The notes under the pieces: model-generated
Told to the model about the DNA's origin: nothing
Seen by the model: only the letters and a program-made list of their open reading frames with translations
Database searches by the model: none
Program-made: the position numbers and the translations under genes
Virus record (IMG/VR): IMGVR_UViG_3300027806_000097
Coordinates: 1 to 35,162 of that record
Source of the DNA: a virus
Strand: one strand, 5' to 3'
Length of the DNA: 35,162 nucleotides
Shown here: positions 1 to 5,752 of the stretch, piece after piece
Position numbering within the stretch: the stretch's first letter is position 1
Layout of the letters: the number at the start of each line of letters is the position of its first letter

Positions 1-133
1 TGGTCCCACCCAACTGCTCCAGCAGGCTGGCCGTGTTAGCGGCAACCGCGAGCTTGTCTTTGTGGGTAGCAGGCTCCTCGTCTGAATTATCAAACGGAAG
101 CGGATAGTCCTTGGTAGGTTCTACTTCAACCAT
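1..133 (-). CDS. Start of a leftward gene of unknown function (3' part outside the window)
   Basis: On the minus strand an ATG at 133 opens a frame that stays open for the 44 codons to the window edge. The visible N-terminus is acidic and begins MVEVEPTKDYPLPFDNSDEE, followed by a short helical stretch (KLAVAANTASLLEQLG). No domain is recognised. The upstream 30 bases contain only a weak Shine-Dalgarno, but a promoter-like pair lies at 165-192 on the same strand. It is transcribed away from the rightward module at 563, in the same direction as the virion genes at the right end, so it may be part of the structural or packaging block. That placement is inference. Confidence 0.6.
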   Translation of the reverse strand, partial: MVEVEPTKDYPLPFDNSDEEPATHKDKLAVAANTASLLEQLGGT

Positions 134-164
134 ATTGTGCGCAGCCCAAAGGGCGATTGAGCGA

Positions 165-192
165 AATGTAGCACACGTAGTCGGTTTGTAAA
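165..192 (-). promoter_or_regulatory. Candidate sigma70-type promoter for the leftward gene at 1-133
   Basis: Read on the minus strand there is TTTACA (192-187), a 16-nt spacer, and TACATT (170-165). Transcription would begin near 158, about 25 nt before the ATG at 133. The match is reasonable but unproven. Confidence 0.4.
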
Positions 193-245
193 GGGGGGTG
201 TGGGTCCCTTGACGGGGGGTGTTTCTGTATTAGAGGGGGTGGGGG
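193..245 (+). other. G-run-rich tract in the divergent intergenic region
   Basis: Runs of G occur at 193-198, 202-204, 214-219, 235-239 and 241-245 on the plus strand. Four or more such runs in about 50 bases could fold into a G-quadruplex or serve as a protein-binding landmark. No gene is supported here. It lies in the 430-bp gap between the divergent genes at 133 and 563. Confidence 0.5.
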
Positions 246-261
246 TCAAGCTAACCAAAAT

Positions 262-329
262 AAAATGTACTCCCACCTATGTAAAACTAAAATGTACCCC
301 ACTTTGTTAGGGACTCTAAAAATGAGTAC
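262..329. repeat. Short direct repeats with AAAATGTAC core
   Basis: AAAATGTAC at 262-270 is followed by TCCCAC, and AAAATGTAC at 289-297 is followed by CCCAC, 27 bp apart. A looser copy, AAAATGAGTAC, sits at 319-329. The phased spacing of about 27-30 bp is iteron-like. The rest of 330-468 holds a C/G-rich hairpin-like segment near 385-412 and no supportable gene. Confidence 0.45.
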
Positions 330-416
330 CGGGGGTGCAGATTAGTGTGTAGGTGAATCCTGGGTCCCCTTCTGAGCATTTGCCCCTCCCCCCTCTGGGT
401 GGGGTTTTGCTTTGAA

Positions 417-429
417 CTAACATTGTTAC
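417..429. repeat. Degenerate copy of the 13-bp palindrome
   Basis: CTAACATTGTTAC differs from the consensus CTAAC-N3-GTTAG only at the last base. It lies about 40 bp upstream of the -35 region of the promoter at 469-497. Confidence 0.5.
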
Positions 430-468
430 CCCTGCCAGCGTACCAGTAATTATTGTTCACGCCCATAC

Positions 469-497
469 TTGCATTCTGTACCACACAATGGTATAAT
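469..497 (+). promoter_or_regulatory. Candidate extended -10 promoter for the first rightward genes
   Basis: A perfect TATAAT at 492-497 is preceded by TGG, giving an extended -10. A weak -35 (TTGCAT, 469-474) sits 17 nt upstream. Transcription would start near 504 and enter the gene at 563. A small hairpin (CCCGG/CCGGG, about 532-547) lies in the leader. Confidence 0.6.
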
Positions 498-562
498 GGA
501 CACATCAGATCAGAACCGATCCGATGCGATCCCCGGCGCTTTCCGGGTGTGGAGTGTAAGAA

Positions 563-1036
563 ATGACCAACGTGACGACACCGGCTAACAATGTTAGCGA
601 GTCCCTGATCCAAGCGCGTGAGAACTACGCGGACACTACAGTCCGTGGGTACGGCGCAACCAAAGTGTATGCGCAAGAGTTGACCGACAACTTCGGCGTG
701 GGCTGGTACGAATCCGATGCCGATGATGCGGCCAAGGCTGGCGTGGCTGCGGAAAAGAAAGCACTGTATGCAATGCTCAAGGCTGGCGGACACACCAACC
801 CGTCTGTTGCGTGGGCTCGTGTGGTCAAAGAGGCTAAGGCCCTCGACGCGGACCCTGAGGAGGGCGGAGCGAATCACACCCGCAGCCTGACCCTGCGCCT
901 GATCGAGGAGCTGACCAAGCTCCACAAAGCCGGGGCGAAGGCCGAGGTTAAGGGTGATAGGGAAACGCGAGCCCTTGCGTTCGTGGCATCGGCGCTCGCC
1001 GAAATGGGCGTGGATCTTTCCTCGCTGTACAAGTAA
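563..1036 (+). CDS. Phage protein of unknown function, 157 aa
   Basis: The ATG at 563 follows GGAG at 551-554 and an extended -10 promoter, so the start is well supported. The protein is mostly helical and charged, with an alanine-rich middle (DDAAKAGVAAEKKALYAML) and an acidic patch near residue 100. I recognise no catalytic motif. It is the first gene of the rightward module and is followed by a 53-aa gene and a terminator, so the two probably form a short early unit. An exact 13-bp palindrome copy is embedded at codons for A-N-N-V-S (585-597). Confidence 0.8.
   Translation: MTNVTTPANNVSESLIQARENYADTTVRGYGATKVYAQELTDNFGVGWYESDADDAAKAGVAAEKKALYAMLKAGGHTNPSVAWARVVKEAKALDADPEEGGANHTRSLTLRLIEELTKLHKAGAKAEVKGDRETRALAFVASALAEMGVDLSSLYK
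585..597. repeat. 13-bp palindrome copy 1, inside the 563-1036 gene
   Basis: Exact CTAACAATGTTAG, extended to a 15-bp inverted repeat by flanking G and C. It is read in the frame giving N-N-V, about 81 bp downstream of the predicted transcription start. Confidence 0.9.
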
Positions 1037-1043
1037 GCAACTC

Positions 1044-1063
1044 GGGAGGGCTTCGGCCCTCCC
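1044..1063 (+). terminator. TTCG-tetraloop hairpin after the 563-1036 gene
   Basis: GGGAGGGC-TTCG-GCCCTCCC forms a perfect 8-bp stem with a UUCG tetraloop directly after the stop codon. There is no T-run behind it. It may be a weak terminator or an mRNA stabiliser between two cotranscribed genes. Confidence 0.55.
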
Positions 1064-1076
1064 CTAACAATGTTAG
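1064..1076. repeat. 13-bp palindrome copy 2, in a 52-bp intergenic gap
   Basis: Exact CTAACAATGTTAG. Flanking CCC and GGG extend the symmetry to 19 bp (1061-1079). It directly abuts the hairpin at 1044-1063 and sits 12 bp before the ATG at 1089, with the trailing GGGGGAG acting as Shine-Dalgarno. Confidence 0.9.
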
Positions 1077-1088
1077 GGGGAGCACATC

Positions 1089-1250
1089 ATGGAAGTAAAG
1101 CGCCCGACACCCGTCGAAGCAAGCCTAGACTGGTTGAGCAAGATCGACACCCGCATCACAGATAACTTCGATTCGGAAACCAGAGCGATTGTGGATCACT
1201 ACGTATTCGCACTGCGTGAAGCACTGCGTGCGCTGGACACCAAAGCCTGA
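1089..1250 (+). CDS. Small phage protein of unknown function, 53 aa
   Basis: An ATG at 1089 with GGGAG about 6 nt upstream opens a 53-codon frame beginning MEVKRPTPVEASLDWLSKID and ending in TGA at 1248-1250. The protein looks like a single amphipathic helical hairpin (ALREALRALD at the end). No family is recognised. The gene sits between the palindrome at 1064 and a canonical terminator at 1269, which supports it as a real last gene of the first operon. Confidence 0.7.
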   Translation: MEVKRPTPVEASLDWLSKIDTRITDNFDSETRAIVDHYVFALREALRALDTKA

Positions 1251-1268
1251 CCAACCCCGAACGAATGA

Positions 1269-1292
1269 AGCCCGCCGAGTGCGGGCTTTTTT
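1269..1292 (+). terminator. Rho-independent terminator closing the first rightward operon
   Basis: GCCCGC, loop CGAGT, GCGGGC, then six T (1287-1292). It lies 19 nt after the stop at 1250, between convergent genes. The hairpin followed by TTCATT on the other strand may also slow the leftward transcript from 1645. Confidence 0.9.
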
Positions 1293-1370
1293 GCGTCTAG
1301 CAAAGCAGCGGCTTTACCTATGGCTTGGAAGCTAAACCTTTGATGCCCGTTCTCGGGGCGGCGCTAGGGG

Positions 1371-1383
1371 CTAACTTTGTTAG
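1371..1383. repeat. 13-bp palindrome, centre variant TTT
   Basis: CTAAC-TTT-GTTAG with both arms perfect. It lies 8 bp beyond the stop of the leftward RHH gene (1391-1645), in the convergent gap. The surrounding 1293-1390 holds nothing else I can name. Confidence 0.75.
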
Positions 1384-1390
1384 ATTGTCG

Positions 1391-1645
1391 TCAATCAGGC
1401 CACGATTCTATGTCTTCACGCAGCGTTCGTTTTGTTGTGGGTTGTTGCGTTTGTGGAAAAACGTCGACGTTCGTTTTGTTGACAGTTGGTGTAATTTGCT
1501 GCGTTTGTAAGCGTTTCAAGTATATGCGAAATGCGGTGGAAATAGACACATCGTACTCATTTACCACCGCTTCGATGTGGCTATAAACGTCGACTGGGAT
1601 ACGTAAAGTGACTGTAACATTTGCGGTTTTCTTAAGATTACTCAC
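1391..1645 (-). CDS. Ribbon-helix-helix (Arc/CopG-like) DNA-binding regulator, 84 aa
   Basis: The frame starts with GTG at 1645 on the minus strand. The N-terminal half matches the ribbon-helix-helix pattern: a polar beta strand with alternating residues (ANVTVTLRIPVDVY, about residues 8-21), helix A (SHIEAVVNEYD) and helix B after a turn (SISTAFRIYLKRL, about 34-47). The C-terminal 35 residues are Gln/Thr-rich and probably disordered. RHH proteins bind DNA as dimers of dimers at short palindromic or tandem operators. It is the only leftward gene within the rightward module. It lies among many copies of the CTAAC-N3-GTTAG palindrome, which makes it a natural candidate reader. The binding partner is inference. 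An antitoxin role is possible, but no toxin gene is adjacent. Confidence 0.75.
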   Translation of the reverse strand: MSNLKKTANVTVTLRIPVDVYSHIEAVVNEYDVSISTAFRIYLKRLQTQQITPTVNKTNVDVFPQTQQPTTKRTLREDIESWPD

Positions 1646-1707
1646 TTTGAATTTACCTAAAAGAGTTGATGAAGGTCTAAGTTTACATAGAAATGATGTG
1701 GCTTTGT

Positions 1708-1725
1708 ACTAGGGTTTACCCTAGT
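1708..1725. repeat. Inverted repeat ACTAGGG-TTTA-CCCTAGT
   Basis: Perfect 7-bp arms with a 4-nt loop, followed by a run of T on the plus strand. No rightward gene lies upstream to be terminated. The repeat is 63 bp upstream of the RHH start, so an operator is as likely as a terminator. Confidence 0.55.
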
Positions 1726-1732
1726 TTTTGCC

Positions 1733-1745
1733 CTAACAATGTTAC
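1733..1745. repeat. Degenerate copy of the 13-bp palindrome
   Basis: CTAACAATGTTAC, one mismatch from consensus at the last base, fused to the first GTTACGT heptamer (1741-1747). It sits in the leader/promoter region of the leftward RHH gene. Confidence 0.5.
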
Positions 1746-1758
1746 GTGTTATGCGCGT

Positions 1759-1785
1759 GTTACGTTGTCAATTTGGCAACGTAAC
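1759..1785. repeat. Inverted repeat GTTACGTTG / CAACGTAAC
   Basis: Perfect 9-bp arms separated by 9 nt. The arms contain the GTTACGT heptamer that recurs at 1741, 2006, 2013 and (inverted) 2024. This is a likely protein-binding site of a different class from the CTAAC palindrome. Confidence 0.65.
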
Positions 1786-2011
1786 ATTGTAAGTTGTTGA
1801 TTTTAAAGGGAAAAACGGCTAATGTTATATGTTATGCGATTTTGGGAAATTGAAATAGGTTGGCGGGTTTTACGCAGCACAGCAACCCCACCAGCACCAG
1901 AGAAAAAAACTCCTAGGGGAATTCAATTTCTCTCTTTTTTCATAACAATATAACATTATCCTTTTTTTCCTTTCACATCAACAACTTAGCTTCATAACGC
2001 CTATTGTTACG

Positions 2012-2031
2012 TGTTACGTTTCCACGTAACA
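2012..2031. repeat. Inverted repeat TGTTACGT-TTCC-ACGTAACA
   Basis: Perfect 8-bp arms around a 4-nt centre. It overlaps a tandem GTTACGT pair (2006-2012, 2013-2019), about 63 bp upstream of the -35 box at 2094. Confidence 0.65.
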
Positions 2032-2093
2032 TTACCCTATTTGTACTCTCAGCCTGCTTCCCACCCCATTTCGTACCCGCCCTGCAAAGTTGC

Positions 2094-2122
2094 TTGACTT
2101 TTACACAATACTGTGGTACAAT
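2094..2122 (+). promoter_or_regulatory. Sigma70-type promoter A (twin of the one at 4180)
   Basis: TTGACT (2094-2099), 17-nt spacer, TACAAT (2117-2122). Nearly the whole 39-bp segment is shared with 4179-4217, including the spacer start TTTACAC and the downstream TAAATAAAA. A palindrome copy begins 37 nt after the -10 box, as at the twin. It should drive the genes from 2202 to 4160. Confidence 0.8.
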
Positions 2123-2159
2123 TAAATAAAACTGTCGGCTATGACTCAACCACAGGGAC

Positions 2160-2172
2160 CTAACAATGTTAG
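2160..2172. repeat. 13-bp palindrome copy 3, downstream of promoter A
   Basis: Exact CTAACAATGTTAG beginning 37 nt after the -10 box at 2122. Its ATG (2166) has an AGGGA seven nt upstream and is in frame with the gene called at 2202. A left half-site (CTAACAATG, 2196-2204) repeats 36 bp later with its own AGGAG and supplies the second ATG. Confidence 0.9.
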
Positions 2173-2201
2173 CCCTCACACAACCCACAGGAGCCCTAAC
2201 A

Positions 2202-2468
2202 ATGCATACACGAAGTGAATGGTTAGCCCGCATCGGCAACCACCCGACCATCAGCCTGCTCAAAACGCTCGACTCCAACGGTCAACGCTTCGCTGACTAC
2301 TGCACAACCAACGCGCAGGACCGTGCCACCTACAACTGGAGCGACCCCATCACCGGCCAACCCATCCAACACGTGCGCTTCAAAGTCGGCGAGTGGATCT
2401 GCACGTGCACTTGGGAGGGTGACGAACTCACCGAGTGGGGCTACAGCCACATTACTGCTGACAACTGA
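2202..2468 (+). CDS. Small phage protein of unknown function, 88 aa (or 100 aa)
   Basis: Two in-frame starts compete. The ATG at 2166 lies inside a palindrome copy with AGGGA upstream. The ATG at 2202 lies in a half-palindrome with a stronger AGGAG (2189-2193) eight nt upstream. I chose 2202; the 12 extra residues of the longer form are low in character. The protein is hydrophilic, with two tryptophan-rich segments (VGEWICTCTWEGDELTEWGY) suggesting a small beta fold. No family is recognised. It is the first gene after promoter A and is followed after 21 nt by the next gene. Confidence 0.65.
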   Translation: MHTRSEWLARIGNHPTISLLKTLDSNGQRFADYCTTNAQDRATYNWSDPITGQPIQHVRFKVGEWICTCTWEGDELTEWGYSHITADN

Positions 2469-2483
2469 CCAACCCAGGAGCAC

Positions 2484-2496
2484 CTAACTATGTTAG
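2484..2496. repeat. 13-bp palindrome, centre variant TAT, at a start codon
   Basis: CTAAC-TAT-GTTAG with perfect arms. The ATG of the gene at 2490 is formed by bases 7-9 of the palindrome, with CAGGAG just upstream. Confidence 0.85.
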
Positions 2497-2741
2497 CTGG
2501 CAAGTACAAAATACCAGGGTTCAAGCCTGTCTACGCTGACCCACCCAAGCCACACGTGCGCAGCACGCCCCGCCCACCATCCCTCAACTCATCACAAACA
2601 GGTGCACCACACGCAGCCAAACTACCGACCAAGACCTACACCGGCACCGACTGCATCGGGATCACCACTCTGCACAAAAGCAACGCAGTCCCCGTCTTCA
2701 ACCAACAAGCAGCCATTGACGCTGCCCACATGAGGAGATAA
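2490..2741 (+). CDS. Proline-rich small protein of unknown function, 83 aa
   Basis: The ATG is inside a palindrome copy and has CAGGAG (2475-2480) at good spacing. The protein is basic and Pro/Thr/Ser-rich (KPVYADPPKPHVRSTPRPP), likely disordered, with no recognised domain. It ends in TAA at 2739-2741, two nt before the ATG of a tiny membrane peptide. The GAGGAG at the gene's end provides that next gene's ribosome binding site, so the two are translationally linked. Confidence 0.6.
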   Translation: MLAGKYKIPGFKPVYADPPKPHVRSTPRPPSLNSSQTGAPHAAKLPTKTYTGTDCIGITTLHKSNAVPVFNQQAAIDAAHMRR

Positions 2742-2743
2742 CC

Positions 2744-2833
2744 ATGAACCGACCACCACCCCACCCGCAGGACTTCCTGCTCATCCTCGTGTCCATCATC
2801 GCCATCCTGCTCATGCTCTTGGGTGTTATTTGA
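2744..2833 (+). CDS. Tiny single-span membrane peptide, 29 aa
   Basis: ATG at 2744 with GAGGAG upstream gives a 29-residue peptide: a short polar proline-rich head (MNRPPPHPQD), then an almost pure Leu/Ile/Val segment of about 18 residues. The frame ends in TGA at 2831-2833, and the following GAGGAG serves the next gene. A lone transmembrane peptide of this size in a phage could modulate a membrane protein or be spanin- or holin-like, but it is far from any lysis gene, so its function is unknown. Confidence 0.55.
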   Translation: MNRPPPHPQDFLLILVSIIAILLMLLGVI

Positions 2834-2843
2834 GGAGTAATAA

Positions 2844-3038
2844 ATGCGGATAAAGAAGCCAAGCCTACCCGAGTGGAAGGAATGGGCCAATGAGGAATTG
2901 GCAAGTCTGTACTTTGCCCGTGCCGCCGTGCTGATGGATGAAGCCCTCAGTCCGAAGCGCAAGCGCAACACCTACCAACCACCACGCTCCCTAACATTGT
3001 TAGAGGACAACAAAGCAAGCACATCAAAGGAGAACTGA
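2844..3038 (+). CDS. Small basic protein of unknown function, 64 aa
   Basis: ATG at 2844 is preceded by TGAGGAG with suitable spacing. The sequence begins MRIKKPSLPEWKEWANEELA, continues as a helix, then turns basic and Ser/Thr-rich (SPKRKRNTYQPPRS). It has no recognised family. A palindrome copy lies within the gene (2991-3003, read as L-T-L-L). It ends just before the 372-aa gene, in the same operon. Confidence 0.55.
   Translation: MRIKKPSLPEWKEWANEELASLYFARAAVLMDEALSPKRKRNTYQPPRSLTLLEDNKASTSKEN
2991..3003. repeat. 13-bp palindrome copy 4, inside the 2844-3038 gene
   Basis: Exact copy in opposite orientation of the asymmetric centre (CTAACATTGTTAG). It is 51 bp upstream of the ATG at 3042 and read in the frame giving T-L-L. 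Confidence 0.9.
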
Positions 3039-3041
3039 GCC

Positions 3042-4160
3042 ATGTCCACTGCATTCCGCCGACTGCCAACCCTTCGCTCATACGTGGAGGCACTCAAGCA
3101 CCACAACACCAGCACACCCATCCGTGGGCGTGCACCAGAACTGCGACCACTTGCTCAGTTCACCGCAGGGCGTAGGGATGCCGACAGGTTCAGCATCCGG
3201 CTTAGATCCAACCCCTTGCAGCCCGACAGCCCGCCTTCTGTCGAGTGCGTTTTGTACAAGACCCCAGTGATCACCTTCCACCCAGACAACACCGTCACGA
3301 TAACGACGGGTACACATTACGAGCCATCGAGTTCGACGGCGGCGTTCATCTACAACATCCTGCCGTTCTGCTCAGCATCCAGAACCGGGGGGCGGATCGT
3401 CCTGACCGCACGCACTGCCCACACTGAAGACGCCCAAGTACTCAAGCACTCGCTAGCCAAGGGCGAAGAGATGACCTTTTATCTGAACCTAGGCGACCGC
3501 TACTACAACTTGACGCCTGTCAACCCCGAACCTCAGACAACCATCGTCATGGACCGTGCTGCTGCTAACAATGTTAGGGCTAGGTACGGTGAGTTCTACC
3601 GCTACCTCAAGTCAGCAATCAGCCTGCGCACGGAACAGACAACCAGCAACGCAGGCATTGCACAAACTATCAAGACAACCATCGGGGAACTGAAGGGCGC
3701 ACTTCCACACAAGCAGGAATCACCAAGCTACTGGCGCTTCAACGTGCCCACTATGGGCCACATGACAAACAAGCCAGCACTGGATGCCGTCAAGCCACAC
3801 ACCAACCTCACCCCAGTAGCTAGGTGGTTCAACACACACGACGAGTGGCGTGCGGCTGTTGAGGATTTCCTGCAACTCATCAAGCCCAACTCGGACCCAC
3901 AGACTCAGGCTCAGAACTTCTACGCTGCATTCATGCACCTGTTGTATTGGTCAAGCGGCTCTCTGTACTTCGGCACATTCCGCCCCGGCCCAAAGGATGA
4001 CAGCAACACCCACTACGTTAACCCAGACGCAGTGCGCAAGTTTGCTGACGAGATCATCTTCAAGTACCACAGCAATGAAGTGTTCAAGCGTCGGCCAGTC
4101 AAGCCAGGGCAGGCACCAGGGGTCAAGTACAACAAGTGGGTGGATTGGACCCTGGTTTAA
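3042..4160 (+). CDS. Conserved-looking phage protein of unknown function, 372 aa
   Basis: ATG at 3042 follows AAGGAG about 10 nt upstream. The N-terminal 130 residues look beta-rich with a short pattern of strands (VITFHPDNTVTITTGTHYEP), followed by a helical middle (YGEFYRYLKSAISLRTEQ) and a Trp/Tyr-rich C-terminus (KYNKWVDWTLV). I see no Walker, HTH, zinc or nuclease motif. It is the last gene of the promoter A operon; promoter B begins 20 nt after its stop. A palindrome copy sits at codons for N-N-V-R (3565-3577). Confidence 0.75.
   Translation: MSTAFRRLPTLRSYVEALKHHNTSTPIRGRAPELRPLAQFTAGRRDADRFSIRLRSNPLQPDSPPSVECVLYKTPVITFHPDNTVTITTGTHYEPSSSTAAFIYNILPFCSASRTGGRIVLTARTAHTEDAQVLKHSLAKGEEMTFYLNLGDRYYNLTPVNPEPQTTIVMDRAAANNVRARYGEFYRYLKSAISLRTEQTTSNAGIAQTIKTTIGELKGALPHKQESPSYWRFNVPTMGHMTNKPALDAVKPHTNLTPVARWFNTHDEWRAAVEDFLQLIKPNSDPQTQAQNFYAAFMHLLYWSSGSLYFGTFRPGPKDDSNTHYVNPDAVRKFADEIIFKYHSNEVFKRRPVKPGQAPGVKYNKWVDWTLV
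3565..3577. repeat. 13-bp palindrome copy 5, inside the 3042-4160 gene
   Basis: Exact CTAACAATGTTAG in the middle of a coding region, far from any start or promoter that I can see. Confidence 0.9.
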
Positions 4161-4179
4161 ATGCACCCTCAAAAGTCAC

Positions 4180-4208
4180 TTGACTTTTACACCAATCTGT
4201 AGTACAAT
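4180..4208 (+). promoter_or_regulatory. Sigma70-type promoter B, driving the MoxR/VWA operon
   Basis: TTGACT (4180-4185), 17-nt spacer, TACAAT (4203-4208), followed by TAAATAAAA. It is nearly identical to promoter A over 39 bp. The palindrome at 4246 begins 37 nt after the -10 box, exactly as at promoter A, placing it about 30 nt into the transcript. Confidence 0.82.
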
Positions 4209-4245
4209 TAAATAAAAACGCTTGCGAATCCAGCAACCAACCCGC

Positions 4246-4258
4246 CTAACAATGTTAG
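4246..4258. repeat. 13-bp palindrome copy 6, downstream of promoter B
   Basis: Exact CTAACAATGTTAG between promoter B and the MoxR start codon at 4280. Bound here, a protein could act as a roadblock to transcription. Confidence 0.9.
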
Positions 4259-4279
4259 GCACATCAGAGAGAGCAGATC

Positions 4280-5356
4280 ATGAGCAACCAAAACGAAATC
4301 ACCTTTGGCAAGACCGTCTCCATCGCGGAGGCTGAGGCACTCATTACTAGCGTGCCCACAAATCGGTTCCACCTGCGCGGCGAGCCGGGTATCGGCAAGT
4401 CCAGCATGCTTGAGCGCATCGGAAAGAAGCTCGGGCTGCCTGTGGCATACATCGACGTGCCGAACATGGATCTTGGCGATATCGCCATGCCTGTGGTGGA
4501 TCACAACTCACGCACCACAAAGTACTACCCAAATTCCCGCTTCCAACTGCACACCGGCCAGCCTGTGGTCATCATGCTCGACGAGTTCTCCAAGGGCAGC
4601 AAGCCCGTGAAGGACATGCTGCACCCCCTGCTGGAGGTGGTCAACCCACGCTTGGGTGACGTCCCTGTGCCGACTGGCTCGGTCATCTTTAGTACGGGCA
4701 ACTTGTCTTCCGATGGTGTCGGTGACAACCTCGCTGCACATACCAAAGCACGCCTGACTACTGTCACTGTGCGCAAGCCGGGCTCCGACGAGTGGATCGA
4801 CTGGGCGTTGCAGAAGGGGACGATTGCCGAGGAGATCATCGCTTGGGTCAAGCGTTACCCGCAGGTGCTGGCCTCTTACCTCGACGGTGGTGCGGGTGAC
4901 AACCCGTACATCTTCAACCCACGCACACAACAGGATGCGTATGTCTGCCCGCGCACGCTTGAGCTGGCGTCTAACATTGTTAGGGCACGTAGTGGGTTCT
5001 CATCCGACGCGCTCATCGCAGCCCTGACCGGTGTCATTGGCGAAGCAGGTGCACGTGACATGCAGGCGTTCATTGCCTACGCCGACCAGCTCCCGACGAA
5101 GGAGAGCATCAAGGCCAACCCGAAGACTGCACCCCTGCCCACCATGCCCGGTGCGTGTGCGGTGACTGTGTTCAGCCTCATCTCCGCTGCTGAGAAGTCC
5201 AACTTTGAGGAGTTCATGGAATACGTAGAGCGTATGGAGATGGAGTGGCAGGCTGTGTTCGCAGTCAACATCGCCAAGCTGGCAGGCAAGCAGTCCATCG
5301 CGTTCGCATCCCCTCGGTTCGCCAAGTGGCTGGCCGTCAACCAAGATGTTCTGTGA
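4280..5356 (+). CDS. MoxR-type AAA+ ATPase, 358 aa
   Basis: A full AAA+ ATPase core is visible: Walker A GEPGIGKS (residues 34-41), Walker B with D101-E102 (VVIMLDE), sensor-1 STGN (N141) and an arginine-finger-like LTKAR-type segment around residue 158. The order and spacing fit MoxR/AAA_5 ATPases, which act as hexameric chaperones, usually with a VWA-domain partner encoded nearby. Such a partner is at 6581. GAGAG precedes the ATG. Promoter B and a palindrome copy lie upstream, and a second copy is inside the gene (4971). The role is probably remodelling of a phage or host protein complex; the target is unknown. Confidence 0.88.
   Translation: MSNQNEITFGKTVSIAEAEALITSVPTNRFHLRGEPGIGKSSMLERIGKKLGLPVAYIDVPNMDLGDIAMPVVDHNSRTTKYYPNSRFQLHTGQPVVIMLDEFSKGSKPVKDMLHPLLEVVNPRLGDVPVPTGSVIFSTGNLSSDGVGDNLAAHTKARLTTVTVRKPGSDEWIDWALQKGTIAEEIIAWVKRYPQVLASYLDGGAGDNPYIFNPRTQQDAYVCPRTLELASNIVRARSGFSSDALIAALTGVIGEAGARDMQAFIAYADQLPTKESIKANPKTAPLPTMPGACAVTVFSLISAAEKSNFEEFMEYVERMEMEWQAVFAVNIAKLAGKQSIAFASPRFAKWLAVNQDVL
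4971..4983. repeat. 13-bp palindrome copy 7, inside the MoxR gene
   Basis: Exact CTAACATTGTTAG, read as S-N-I-V-R, a different frame product from copies at 2991 or 8852. Confidence 0.9.
5338..5356 (+). repeat. 19-bp repeat unit at the end of the MoxR gene
   Basis: These 19 bases (CAACCAAGATGTTCTGTGA) recur exactly at 5742-5760. In this copy they encode the MoxR C-terminus and its stop. The first 11 bases (CAACCAAGATG) also occur at 6591-6601 at the head of the VWA gene. Confidence 0.9.
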
Positions 5357-5363
5357 GGCAGAA

Positions 5364-5729
5364 ATGAAGAGAAAGACAAACGAACTGACCGGAGCCGCCC
5401 TCGATTGGGCGGTTGCAGTGGCCGATAACCTGCTGCCCAAACACATCTCCCTCAACACCGACCTAACGCACCCACTGGTGCTCGACGGTATCCAGTCCTA
5501 CGGGCCATCGTTCATCTGGTCCCAAGGCGGGCCGATCATCGAGCGGGAGCGACTGTGCACCACGCCACGCCGGGACTACTGGGAAGCCTGCGTGCACGAC
5601 AACTTGTTTCAGTACGACGGGTCGGAGCACCATGCAACAGGCCCCACACCCCTGATCGCAGCCATGCGCTGCTACGTGTCGTCCAAGCTGGGCGACGAGA
5701 TTGACGTTCCAGAAGAACTAAGGAGCTAA
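5364..5729 (+). CDS. ninX: NinX-like phage protein (DUF2591), 121 aa
   Basis: The sequence shows hallmarks of the P22 NinX/DUF2591 family: N-terminal TNELTGAALDWAVA, central WSQGGPIIERE, and C-terminal TPLIAAMRCYVSSKLGDE. The family is widespread in phages and has no assigned biochemical role. I prefer the ATG at 5364 (MKRKTNEL), which has GAGG five nt upstream. An earlier ATG at 5346 overlaps the MoxR stop but has no better ribosome site and belongs to a repeated segment. The gene sits between the MoxR and VWA genes in one operon. Confidence 0.85.
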   Translation: MKRKTNELTGAALDWAVAVADNLLPKHISLNTDLTHPLVLDGIQSYGPSFIWSQGGPIIERERLCTTPRRDYWEACVHDNLFQYDGSEHHATGPTPLIAAMRCYVSSKLGDEIDVPEELRS

Positions 5730-5752
5730 CAATGTTAGAGGCAACCAAGATG
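5716..5752 (+). repeat. 37-bp direct repeat, copy 1
   Basis: Bases 5716-5752 are identical to 6565-6601. The unit holds stop-proximal sequence, an AAGGAG ribosome site, the whole 13-bp palindrome and the first codons MLEATKM. In this copy the sequence then switches to the MoxR-end repeat (5742-5760). Confidence 0.92.
5726..5738. repeat. 13-bp palindrome copy 8, at a start codon
   Basis: Exact CTAACAATGTTAG directly after AAGGAG. Its internal ATG (5732) opens a 16-codon frame. Confidence 0.92.

Larger units (their letters stand above)
1646..2093. other. AT-rich noncoding control region upstream of the RHH gene
   Basis: About 450 bases without a convincing gene. It contains three inverted repeats (listed separately), at least six copies of the heptamer GTTACGT or its complement, several isolated TGTTA/TAACA half-sites, and a pyrimidine/AT-rich stretch around 1920-1975. 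It separates the leftward RHH gene from the promoter at 2094. A replication origin or a multi-operator control region would look like this. Neither can be proved from sequence alone. Confidence 0.55.

Noticed and set aside
287-925. A 212-codon leftward open frame across the first rightward gene
   Set aside because: It runs antisense through a gene with a strong promoter and ribosome site and through repeats; composition (Arg/Cys/His-rich) is typical of a shadow frame.
1708-1729. Rho-independent terminator on the plus strand
   Set aside because: No rightward gene ends upstream; listed instead as an inverted repeat that may be an operator.
1822-1953. A 43-codon rightward frame starting at an ATG in CTAATGTTA
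   Set aside because: No ribosome site at proper spacing, AT-rich composition unlike the neighbouring genes, and it overlaps the inverted-repeat control region; treated as noncoding.
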